A stretch of DNA of 5,910 nt from Flavobacteriales bacterium. Lineage in GTDB: Bacteria > Bacteroidota > Bacteroidia > Flavobacteriales_E > Vicingaceae. A program made the position numbers and the translations under genes. The notes under the pieces are model-generated. The model did not search any database, was not told where the DNA came from, and saw only the letters and a program-made list of their open reading frames with translations. Location of the stretch: assembly GCA_002402165.1 (NCBI GenBank), contig NVVI01000021.1, positions 46,130 through 52,039 on the forward strand. Direction: 5' to 3'. Below, one piece after another: positions 1 through 5,910 of the stretch (within the stretch, counting starts at the first letter, position 1; every line of letters begins with the position of its first letter).

Positions 1-732
1 CTTATCCTCAATTAATTTCCATGAGTCATTTTCTTTTTTGGCAACATAAATATTTTCATAAGGCAATAGGTCTGTGTCTGTTTTATTATTGCCAGACACT
101 TTTCTTCTTGAAGTAAAGAGTAATACATTATCGTTTCCTTTCAATACCGGAGCATATTCTCCATAAGGTGTGTTAATGTTATTATCTAAATTGGTTATGA
201 CAATGTTTTCATTTCTACTGGCCAGGAATTTATTTCCATTATCACTAATTTTAATGTAGTACTCAGATTGTTTCATTAACTCTTGTCCTGATTTAGAATG
301 GAGTTTAATAAAAGGTTTAAACTTGTTAAAAGCTTCCTTTGCTTTATCATACTGTCCATTTATATGATATGCTCTAGCTAAATAATAATATATTTCTGGA
401 ATGGTATCTTCTTTTGAGTTTTCTAGGGTAGCTTCAAAGAGCGGAATACATTTAGCTCTTTCAAAATCAGCAAAATAAAAACTTAAGCCGCCCTCAAAGC
501 TGTAAACTTCATCTTTAGAGTTTATTTCAACTAACTTTAAATAATTAGTTTGGGCTTCTTTAAAATGTTCATTAATAAGTTGCTTTTTGGCTTTTTTATA
601 CAACTTTTTTTCTTCTTTGCTAGGCTTCTGTGAATAACAAACATTAGTAAGCACTATAAGGCTTAATAGAATGGTAAAAGCTTTTACGAAAAAACTTTTG
701 TGCAAGTATATAACTAGTGGTATTTTTTTCAT
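1..732 (-). CDS. TPR/PD40-repeat exported protein, 3' part outside the window
   Basis: This reading frame opens with ATG at 732-730 and stays open for 244 codons to the left edge, so only the N-terminal part is visible. Residues 1-34 look like a signal peptide with an unusually long basic n-region (Lys at 2, 3, 12 and 17), then a hydrophobic core at about 18-30; cleavage near Ser34 is likely. Residues 36-165 are helical and TPR-like, including YYYLARAYHIN at 115-125. From about 176 a PD40 propeller repeat begins (INTPYGEYAPVL at 186-197, FTSRR at 206-210). Both motifs have direct counterparts in the protein encoded by the adjacent 745-3024 gene (YFYLARAYHIN, INSPAGDYSPVL, FTSRR), so the two are paralogues. 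The gap to that gene is 12 bp with no promoter or terminator, so cotranscription is likely. There is no clear Shine-Dalgarno site. The missing part probably carries more PD40 repeats and perhaps an OmpA-like domain, but that is inference. A role in the envelope or type IX secretion is possible and unproven. Confidence 0.85.
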   Translation of the reverse strand, partial: MKKIPLVIYLHKSFFVKAFTILLSLIVLTNVCYSQKPSKEEKKLYKKAKKQLINEHFKEAQTNYLKLVEINSKDEVYSFEGGLSFYFADFERAKCIPLFEATLENSKEDTIPEIYYYLARAYHINGQYDKAKEAFNKFKPFIKLHSKSGQELMKQSEYYIKISDNGNKFLASRNENIVITNLDNNINTPYGEYAPVLKGNDNVLLFTSRRKVSGNNKTDTDLLPYENIYVAKKENDSWKLIEDK

Positions 733-744
733 AGAAAGTATGAA

Positions 745-3024
745 CTACCTTACTTTAATAATAACGTACTGGTATTTTTCATAAACGCTAGTATTGTTGA
801 AATCGCTATTATATTTAGGGCCACCTACACTAGAATTAAGATTTGTAATAATAATATTTTCTTTTTTAACCCCTTTACTAACCAACGATGAAATAATTTT
901 TTCTTTAGCATCCTTGGCTCTTTTTGATGCCAAATTGACATTTGAGCCATAAGTTTTAGTTGGAACATGAGATGCACTCGATTCAATTTCAATGGTAACC
1001 TTTCCCGCTGATTTGGATTTTGCAACAGCTTTATTTACCATGTCTTTATATTTAAGATTAGAGGTTTTAATACTTTTAATGTTATAATTAAAATACTCTT
1101 GGTAAGAAGCAATAATGTTCCCACTTGGGGCATAGTTAGTGTTTACATTATTGGTATTACTGTTAATAGACATTTTATCTATTTGTATTTTAAGATCAGC
1201 TATAATTGCTTCTAAAGCAGCAACTCTAGTGTCGTTGGTACTATTATTAACGTTATTATTATTTTTTAAGCTTTGAGCCAGTTGATCCTTAAGCTCTTCT
1301 ATTTGTGAATTAAGTGTATTGATTACGGCTGATAATTTTTCTAACTCGGTTTTATTATTATACTTCCACTCATCTTTATCTTTAGTGTTTGTGTTATTAT
1401 TAGCAATAACAGTATCTCCTGGTGTTCCAAAAACAACATTATCAAGGTCTATTCCTCTATTAATTTCTTGGTAAGCTGAAATAGGTGGAATGTACAAATC
1501 CTCTTCTTGTTTAAAAGTTAAAGCAGAATAAACAATATGATAGTCGTTACCTGGAGTAAGAATAATACTAAATTTTCCATCTTTTTTTCTTGGAACATAT
1601 TTTCCTACTAATTCTCCTGTTTCATTATCTGTAACAATTATTAATGCATCATCTGGCAATTCTTGACCAATAACTCTCATTATCCCTGTTAAAAGTGTTA
1701 ATGGTTTAGCATCAGCATCTTCTAAAGATATTTTATAAATATCTTTTTCACCATATCCTTTTTCTTGAAAAGAAGAATAATAACCTCTTTTACCATCTGC
1801 TGAGGTAACAAAAAATACATCATTGTCAGTAGAATTTACAGGATACCCCATGTTTTTAGGTTTAGACCAGTTTCCGGCATCATCCATAACAGAATAGAAT
1901 ATATCGTACCCACCGATACTGCTATGTCCTTTTGAACTAAAATACATTGTTTTACCATCAGGATGAATAAATACTCCGTCTTCATCATAAGCTGTATTAA
2001 TCATATTTCCAACATTTTGAGCTTTTGCCCACTCACCATTTGGTAATTTTTTACAAACGTAAATATCTTGACCTCCAATTCCATTTTTTCTATCACTAAC
2101 AAAATATAATGAATTTCCATCAGGAGATATGTGAGCATGAGTTTCTCTGGATTCAAGATTTATATCAGATCCAAGTTTAACAGGATAAGACCATTCTCCA
2201 TCTTCTTGAGTACTTGTGTATATATTTCCATCTCCATTATCATCTTTATAGATAAAAAGAGTTTGTCCATCAATTGAAATATTTACAGTAGCTTCGTGTC
2301 CTTCGGTATTAATTCCTAATAATTCTGGTTCTGTCCATACTCCATCATAGTTGTATGAGACATAAATATCTTCGTAATTTTTACCATCTGAAATATCTTT
2401 TATGTAGTAATTAGAACTGTCTTTTCGAACTCTACGTGATGTAAAATACATTGTAGATTCATCTGTAGATAATACAGGGCTATAATCTCCAGCAGGAGAA
2501 TTAATTAAATTACCCATATTGGTAATTTTAATATTTACTGGATTTTTTACTGCAATTTTTGCATTTTCACATTGCTCAATATGATGATCAATTTCGTTAA
2601 ATAAGAAATGTTTTTTAGAAATCTTCTCTTTAAAAGAATTGTAATTTACCATAGCATTATTCAATTCATAATTAATATGGTAAGCTCTTGCTAAGTAAAA
2701 GTAAGATTCTATAGGTGATTTTTTTTCTGAAGAGGAGAAAGGGTCATAGTTTTTTGTGGTATTCTGAACAGCTTTAACTAAATAAACCAACGCTTTCTTT
2801 TTGTTATTAGCTGAATTAATATAACAAACACCTACTTTATAGTTTACATTAAAATTGGTTGGCTGTTCGGCTTGTAGCTTTAGCCATATAGGAAGTGCAA
2901 CATTATATTGGTTTTCTTCCATTAATAAATTTGCTTCTAAAAAACTTTGTCTAAACGATTCGTCTTGAGCATTAAGGTTAATTAGTGCAAAACTAAAAGT
3001 AATTATTAAGGCTATTTTTTTCAT
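745..3024 (-). CDS. PorE-like TPR / PD40 / OmpA-like envelope protein
   Basis: A 759-residue exported protein. Residues 1-19 form a signal peptide (cleavage LNA|Q) with no lipobox Cys. Residues 21-155 are TPR-like helices. Residues 180-435 hold five PD40 (WD40-like propeller) repeats, with hallmarks such as SPDGNSLYFVSD (300-311), GGQDIY (317-322) and YFSSKGHSSIGGYDIF (361-376). Residues 444-504 resemble a carboxypeptidase-regulatory/transthyretin-like beta domain. Residues 558-588 and 599-619 are heptad-patterned coiled coils joined by Asn-rich linkers. Residues 640-759 look like a divergent OmpA-like domain: the Arg of the LSxxRA motif is kept (Arg702), but the GHTD Asp is replaced by Ser685. 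The domain order matches what is known of Porphyromonas gingivalis PorE (PG1058), a type IX secretion component, though PorE is a lipoprotein and this protein is not. The ATG at 3024 is chosen because the signal peptide starts there and a GAGAGGA Shine-Dalgarno-like site lies 8 nt upstream. The protein is probably periplasmic, anchoring or scaffolding an outer-membrane complex; its exact role is unknown. Confidence 0.9.
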   Translation of the reverse strand: MKKIALIITFSFALINLNAQDESFRQSFLEANLLMEENQYNVALPIWLKLQAEQPTNFNVNYKVGVCYINSANNKKKALVYLVKAVQNTTKNYDPFSSSEKKSPIESYFYLARAYHINYELNNAMVNYNSFKEKISKKHFLFNEIDHHIEQCENAKIAVKNPVNIKITNMGNLINSPAGDYSPVLSTDESTMYFTSRRVRKDSSNYYIKDISDGKNYEDIYVSYNYDGVWTEPELLGINTEGHEATVNISIDGQTLFIYKDDNGDGNIYTSTQEDGEWSYPVKLGSDINLESRETHAHISPDGNSLYFVSDRKNGIGGQDIYVCKKLPNGEWAKAQNVGNMINTAYDEDGVFIHPDGKTMYFSSKGHSSIGGYDIFYSVMDDAGNWSKPKNMGYPVNSTDNDVFFVTSADGKRGYYSSFQEKGYGEKDIYKISLEDADAKPLTLLTGIMRVIGQELPDDALIIVTDNETGELVGKYVPRKKDGKFSIILTPGNDYHIVYSALTFKQEEDLYIPPISAYQEINRGIDLDNVVFGTPGDTVIANNNTNTKDKDEWKYNNKTELEKLSAVINTLNSQIEELKDQLAQSLKNNNNVNNSTNDTRVAALEAIIADLKIQIDKMSINSNTNNVNTNYAPSGNIIASYQEYFNYNIKSIKTSNLKYKDMVNKAVAKSKSAGKVTIEIESSASHVPTKTYGSNVNLASKRAKDAKEKIISSLVSKGVKKENIIITNLNSSVGGPKYNSDFNNTSVYEKYQYVIIKVR

Positions 3025-3032
3025 GAGTTAAA

Positions 3033-3039
3033 TCCTCTC
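3033..3039 (-). promoter_or_regulatory. Shine-Dalgarno-like site for the 759-residue gene
   Basis: GAGAGGA on the minus strand sits 8 nt before the ATG at 3024. It is notable because most starts in this window, as in Bacteroidota generally, have only A-rich leaders. It supports the chosen start. Confidence 0.5.
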
Positions 3040-3053
3040 GTATTTATATTATG

Positions 3054-3078
3054 GTTACAAATATATTTTATTTGTAAC
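3054..3078. repeat. Perfect 10-bp inverted repeat over the promoter (candidate operator)
   Basis: GTTACAAATA (3054-3063), a 5-bp spacer, then TATTTGTAAC (3069-3078): all ten positions of the two arms are complementary. One arm covers most of the -7 box and the other lies in the -7/-33 spacer, so a dimeric regulator bound here would block or modulate the promoter. The half-site spacing is 15 bp centre to centre, typical of homodimeric helix-turn-helix regulators. No T-tract follows on either strand, so a Rho-independent terminator for the upstream acyltransferase gene is less likely. Confidence 0.55.
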
Positions 3079-3088
3079 TCATTTCAAA
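3058..3088 (-). promoter_or_regulatory. Bacteroidota-type promoter of the TPR/PD40 operon
   Basis: Read on the minus strand, TTTG (3088-3085) is followed by exactly 19 bp and then TATATTTG (3065-3058). This fits the Bacteroidota sigma-factor consensus of a -33 TTTG/TTG and a -7 TAnnTTTG. Transcription would begin near 3052, giving a leader of about 28 nt that contains the GAGAGGA site (3039-3033) before the ATG at 3024. It would serve the 759-residue gene and probably the paralogue behind it. Confidence 0.7.
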
Positions 3089-3121
3089 TTATTAGTATTA
3101 TTAATAAATTCTACCAATTTG

Positions 3122-4459
3122 CTAAATTTCTCTATTAATATCAAATTCCTCAAGATAATCAGCAACTTTTCTAACAAACATCCCTCCTAATGCACCATCT
3201 ACAACTCTATGGTCATAAGCATGCGATAAAAACATCTTGTGGCGAATAGCTATGGCATCACCCGTTGGAGTTTCTACTACTGCTGGTTTTTTTTGTATTG
3301 CGCCAATAGCCATAATAGCCACCTGTGGTTGGTTGATTATAGGAGTTCCCATTACATTTCCAAAAGACCCAACATTAGTAACGGTATAAGTTCCACCAGC
3401 AATATCATCAGGCTTAAGTTGATTATTTCTTGCTCTATTTGCTAAATCATTTATAACTTTAGTTAATCCCATTAGATTTAATTGATCAGCATTTTTTATT
3501 ACTGGAACTATTAAATTTCCATTTGGTAAAGCAGTAGCCAATCCTATGTTGATATTTTTTCTTTTAATGATGCTGTCACCATCAACAGAAATATTAATCA
3601 TTGGAAAATCTTTAATCGCTTTAACTATAGCTTCTATAATGATTGGGGTAAAGGTTATTTTTTCATTCTCTCTTTCTAAAAAACCATCCTTTATTTTATT
3701 TCTCCATGTAACAATGTTGGTCATATCTGCTTCAACATAAGAAGTTACATGTGGGGAGGTTTGTTTTGACATTACCATATGATCAGCAATGAGTTTTCTC
3801 ATTCTGTCCATTTCAATAATCTCGTCACCACCCATAGATGGAACTATTGCAGGTTTTGTTTGAGCGGAAGGTTTAGTAGCCCCGTTTGAAGAGATTGGTG
3901 TAGATGTAGCAGTTTGATGTGTTCTATTTGGTAAATAGTTTAATATATCCTTTTTTGTAACTCTTCCACCTTTACCTGAACCATTAATTGTTTCAAGCTC
4001 ATTTGAAGAAATACCTTCTTTTTGTGCAATACTTCTTACTAACGGAGAATAAAATTTTCCTGTGCTAGATGTTGTTTCAATTTTCCCTGCAATAACAGGA
4101 GCAACAGCTACTGGTATTGATTCTGTAATAGCTGCCTTTTCTACTACTGGAGCAGGGTCGTTTTTAGTAACCGCCTCTTTTTCTGGAGCAGTAGCAGGTG
4201 TTTTTTCAGTAGATACTCCTTCTGATTCAATAATAGCAATAGCTTGACCAACTTGAACTACATCTCCTTCGTTAAATAGTTTTTTAATCAAAATGCCTTC
4301 GGCAGTAGATGGTACTTCTGAATCAACCTTATCTGTTGCGATTTCCACAACAGATTCATCAGCCTCAATGGTATCACCTACCTCTTTCAGCCAACTTGTA
4401 ATGGTTGCTTCAGCTACACTTTCTCCCATTTTAGGCATTATCAATTCTACTTCAGCCAT
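3122..4459 (-). CDS. Dihydrolipoamide acyltransferase (E2), probably branched-chain 2-oxo acid dehydrogenase
   Basis: A complete 445-residue E2 that transfers the acyl group from E1-bound thiamine diphosphate through lipoate to CoA, and forms the core of a cytoplasmic 2-oxo acid dehydrogenase complex. Residues 1-78 are one lipoyl domain, with the lipoylated Lys44 in ATDKVDSEVP. An Ala/Pro/Thr-rich flexible linker follows (about 80-135). Residues 136-175 are the peripheral-subunit (E1/E3) binding domain, starting YSPLVRSIAQKEGI. After a second linker, residues 210-440 are the catalytic domain, with the HxxxDG active site as HRVVDG (His417, Asp421) and NVGSFG at 362-367. The single lipoyl domain, MPKMGESVAEATI start and NVGSFG...TPIINQPQVAI stretch fit branched-chain or generic E2 better than flavobacterial pyruvate or 2-oxoglutarate E2, but substrate cannot be fixed from sequence alone. 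E1 and E3 genes are not adjacent. The start is the only ATG that gives a full lipoyl domain, and an AAGGA sits 11 nt upstream. Confidence 0.93.
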   Translation of the reverse strand: MAEVELIMPKMGESVAEATITSWLKEVGDTIEADESVVEIATDKVDSEVPSTAEGILIKKLFNEGDVVQVGQAIAIIESEGVSTEKTPATAPEKEAVTKNDPAPVVEKAAITESIPVAVAPVIAGKIETTSSTGKFYSPLVRSIAQKEGISSNELETINGSGKGGRVTKKDILNYLPNRTHQTATSTPISSNGATKPSAQTKPAIVPSMGGDEIIEMDRMRKLIADHMVMSKQTSPHVTSYVEADMTNIVTWRNKIKDGFLERENEKITFTPIIIEAIVKAIKDFPMINISVDGDSIIKRKNINIGLATALPNGNLIVPVIKNADQLNLMGLTKVINDLANRARNNQLKPDDIAGGTYTVTNVGSFGNVMGTPIINQPQVAIMAIGAIQKKPAVVETPTGDAIAIRHKMFLSHAYDHRVVDGALGGMFVRKVADYLEEFDINREI

Positions 4460-4503
4460 ATACTATCTAAATTCCTTTTAAAATGTACTTTTCCTCAAAG
4501 TCA

Positions 4504-4511
4504 CAAAAATA
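4504..4511 (-). promoter_or_regulatory. -7 promoter box for the E2 gene
   Basis: TATTTTTG on the minus strand matches the Bacteroidota TAnnTTTG -7 element and lies 44 bp before the ATG at 4459. The nearest TTG (4538-4536) is 24 bp upstream, longer than the usual spacing, so the -33 element is weak. The box is part of a short inverted repeat, AAAAATAG (4505-4512) and CTATTTTT (4523-4530), with a 10-bp spacer. In this AT-rich gap that repeat could be chance. Confidence 0.4.
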
Positions 4512-4587
4512 GCTTAAAAAATCTATTTTTCATACCAATTATATAAGTATTTTGGCTATATTTTTAGCTGTTTATAACTGATTAACA

Positions 4588-5208
4588 ATGAGATTTAAAT
4601 TTTTATTAATTCTTGTTTTTTTATTTATGTTTTTGAGTTTGGTTGCTCAGGAGTCTAAAATGAAGAAATTTAAACAATTAAGTGCTCCTGAAAAGTGTTG
4701 GGTACTATTTCATTCTTTTGTTGCCAAAAAAGCACTGATAATTGCAGAGGAAGCTAGAAAAATTACTGCGGAGATAAAAAAAGATAAGTTATTAAAAGGC
4801 AATGGAAATGGAGGACAAATAGATGCTTTTAGACATACTTATTGGATGGCTCGTTTAACTCAACAAATAGGTTGGAGAAGAGCTAAAAGTTTAGGTAAAG
4901 CTCATGAAAAGGGTAATTTTAAAGATTATAAGAAACATCGCATTGAAGATGGTGTTGTTCCCGATAAAGTGAGCTCTGACATGGATTTATTTAATAATGA
5001 TGTGGGAATAAAAATTGGTAAAATGACTGATACTTTTGAGTTTAAATATATTGTGATTGATGCAGTGAAAGAGGGTAGGTGTAAAATCATTAAAATAGAT
5101 AAAAATGGAAATTTTTTAGATATTGAAGAGAACATTATTCCAATAGAACTACTAAAGGGGAAATGGGAAAATGAAAAGTGTTTGGTAAAAAGTGATTGGA
5201 GCGATTAG
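4588..5208 (+). CDS. Exported DUF6973-like protein of unknown function
   Basis: A complete 206-residue protein. Residues 1-20 are a clear signal peptide (MRFK, then a Leu/Phe-rich core, cleavage near LVA|Q), so the mature protein is periplasmic or outside the cell. The body starts with a helical segment (LSAPEKCWVLFHSF, 31-44) and carries three conserved-looking blocks: GQIDAFRHTYW (76-86, Asp79 and His83), KAHEKGN (104-110, His106 and Glu107) and DMDLFNNDVG (131-140). From memory, these blocks match the DUF6973 family, frequent in flavobacteria and of unknown function. Clustered Asp/His/Glu residues suggest a metal site or hydrolase-like centre, which is inference. The C-terminal part (about 150-206) is a small beta-rich region ending in GKWENEKCLV. 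The gene is divergent from the E2 gene and convergent with the SRPBCC gene, so it is probably monocistronic. No strong Shine-Dalgarno site or textbook promoter is visible; TATTTTG at 4548-4554 is a one-base-short -7 candidate. Confidence 0.85.
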   Translation: MRFKFLLILVFLFMFLSLVAQESKMKKFKQLSAPEKCWVLFHSFVAKKALIIAEEARKITAEIKKDKLLKGNGNGGQIDAFRHTYWMARLTQQIGWRRAKSLGKAHEKGNFKDYKKHRIEDGVVPDKVSSDMDLFNNDVGIKIGKMTDTFEFKYIVIDAVKEGRCKIIKIDKNGNFLDIEENIIPIELLKGKWENEKCLVKSDWSD

Positions 5209-5218
5209 TGAAGAATTT

Positions 5219-5285
5219 CGTTTAACGGTTACGCTAAAAATAAGCATTTGCGACCCGAAGGGTTATTTTTAGCGCGTGTTGGCGG
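5219..5285. repeat. Stem-loop element in the convergent gap, attC-like in outline
   Basis: A perfect 12-bp inverted repeat, CGCTAAAAATAA (5232-5243) and TTATTTTTAGCG (5263-5274), encloses a 19-nt loop that itself has a CCC-GAA-GGG mini-hairpin (5254-5262). Outside the stem, GTTTAAC (5220-5226) and GTTGGCG (5278-5284) face each other across unequal 5- and 3-nt spacers. The left end fits the integron core form RYYYAAC; the right end only partly fits GTTRRRY. The stem is AT-rich with no clean T-tail, so it is a poor Rho-independent terminator, although it could still end transcription from both convergent genes. It looks like an interspersed flavobacterial repeat; its role is not established. 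Confidence 0.6.
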
Positions 5286-5292
5286 TACAGTT

Positions 5293-5796
5293 TTAATTAT
5301 ACATGTATGGCTCTTTATTCTCAGTCATAATTCTAATATTTTCCAAAACTTGCTTCATGTAAGTTTTCCAAAATGTCTTTGCAAATAACCAGTTTATAGG
5401 ATACAAAAGAGGAGTTTTTGCATGGAGTATATAGGTGTATTCAATTAATATTTTATTTGTCTCCAATTCAGTTGTTTTCCATTCTCCATCGAACTTTGAG
5501 AACCCAAGCATCCATGACTGAAAATTACTAACCTCGATTTTCCAATATTCATTTTCAACCCTTTCGATAACTTTGTCCATTGAACCCCTTCCACCTTTTT
5601 GTGTTAAAGATCCTCCCACATGAACTTTTTTGGTAGCCCCAGGTTTCCCCCATCCTTCGTCTTCAGTACAATGAGTGACTTTGGGCATTATACCCAAGCC
5701 AGTATGGACTTTTGAAACGTCACAAAGCATAGGGGTTTTAAATGCTCTTTCTAAGGAGCAGTTATAAACGGTGTCCACTTTGACCTTGAATTTCAT
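5293..5796 (-). CDS. SRPBCC-fold (polyketide cyclase/START-like) protein
   Basis: A cytoplasmic protein of 167 residues when started at the ATG at 5796. The length and pattern fit the SRPBCC (Bet v1/START-like) superfamily: an opening beta strand (MKFKVKVDTVYNCS) followed by a helix in which the ligand-pocket lid usually lies (LERAFKTPMLCDVSK), a run of antiparallel strands (KVIERVENEYWKIEV, FDGEWKTTELETNKILIEYTYIL), and a long C-terminal helix (LFAKTFWKTYMKQVLENIRIMTE) typical of the helix-grip fold. Members bind hydrophobic ligands or act as cyclases, but no substrate can be named here. An in-frame ATG at 5829 would add 11 residues (MYLNVQSKKYN) that do not fit the fold. The internal ATG has an A-rich leader, and a loose -7 box (TAACTTTTG, minus strand 5844-5836) would place the transcript start near 5830, leaving the upstream ATG almost without a leader. 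It converges on the DUF6973-like gene and its upstream neighbour is outside the window. Confidence 0.8.
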   Translation of the reverse strand: MKFKVKVDTVYNCSLERAFKTPMLCDVSKVHTGLGIMPKVTHCTEDEGWGKPGATKKVHVGGSLTQKGGRGSMDKVIERVENEYWKIEVSNFQSWMLGFSKFDGEWKTTELETNKILIEYTYILHAKTPLLYPINWLFAKTFWKTYMKQVLENIRIMTENKEPYMYN

Positions 5797-5910
5797 ATTA
5801 TATTTTTTTGACTGTACGTTAAGATACATGGTTTACAAAAGTTAAAGATTAGGCTTTACACTAAATTAGTTTCTAACCTTATTGATTTTTCTTTATTTCG
5901 TAATTCATTT

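Noticed and set aside
631..732. Lipoprotein signal in the truncated paralogue, because of a Cys at residue 32
   Set aside because: The residues before it (TNV) do not form a lipobox, and an ordinary signal-peptidase I site a few residues later is more plausible.
825..1025. A 66-codon minus-strand frame inside the 759-residue gene
   Set aside because: It is an out-of-frame shadow of the OmpA-like coding region with no start context.
745..3024. Type IX secretion cargo protein
   Set aside because: The C-terminus is OmpA-like and lacks a recognisable type IX sorting domain, so the protein is more likely machinery or scaffold than cargo.
3054..3078. Rho-independent terminator for the E2 gene
   Set aside because: The stem is AT-rich and no T-tract follows on the minus strand; its position on the promoter boxes explains it better as a regulatory site.
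3239..4481. Several open frames of 61-68 codons on the plus strand opposite the E2 gene
   Set aside because: They lie antisense within a clearly coding gene, have no family resemblance or leader signals, and their hydrophobic or Ser/Thr-rich composition follows from reading the E2 codons backwards.
5293..5796. Horizontal transfer of the SRPBCC gene, from higher GC
   Set aside because: A hand count gave about 47% GC in 5581-5700 but only about 28% in 5341-5460, and parts of the E2 gene vary as widely, so the contrast is local and not a reliable sign of transfer.
5830..5910. A further gene or RNA at the right edge
   Set aside because: The 81 bases hold no coding pattern; only a loose -7-like box for the SRPBCC gene is visible.

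Overview
The window is AT-rich DNA from a member of the Bacteroidota, most likely a Flavobacteriales-type marine or free-living bacterium. The evidence is the set of protein families (TPR/PD40/OmpA-like envelope proteins and a single-lipoyl-domain E2 of the kind common in flavobacteria), the near absence of strong Shine-Dalgarno sites, and Bacteroidota-type promoter boxes (TTTG, about 19 bp, then TAnnTTTG). There is no rRNA, tRNA, CRISPR array, transposase or phage gene.

Layout. Positions 1-732 (minus) hold the N-terminal 244 codons of an exported TPR/PD40 protein that runs off the left edge. Twelve bases upstream of it in transcription order lies a complete 759-residue relative at 745-3024 (minus), with the order signal peptide, TPR, five PD40 propeller repeats, carboxypeptidase-regulatory-like domain, coiled coil and a divergent OmpA-like C-terminus. 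The two form a likely operon. It is driven by a very good Bacteroidota promoter at 3058-3088 that is overlapped by a perfect 10-bp inverted repeat. Next comes a stand-alone dihydrolipoamide acyltransferase gene (3122-4459, minus), probably the branched-chain 2-oxo acid dehydrogenase E2, with its own promoter in the 128-bp divergent gap 4460-4587. Facing the other way is a small exported protein of a DUF6973-like family (4588-5208, plus). It converges on an SRPBCC-fold protein gene (5293-5796, minus). The 84-bp convergent gap is filled by a long stem-loop element flanked by AAC/GTT-type ends.

How the genes fit together. The two TPR/PD40 genes probably make partner envelope proteins. The larger has the domain order of the type IX secretion component PorE, but it lacks a lipobox and has lost the peptidoglycan-binding Asp of normal OmpA domains. 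The E2 gene is metabolic and unrelated, and its E1 and E3 partners are not in the window. The DUF6973-like and SRPBCC genes have no recognisable link to the others or to each other.

No clear new multi-gene defence or mobile system is visible. The items most worth a second look are the promoter-overlapping inverted repeat, the stem-loop element at 5219-5285, the divergent OmpA end, and the conserved His/Asp motif set in the DUF6973-like protein.
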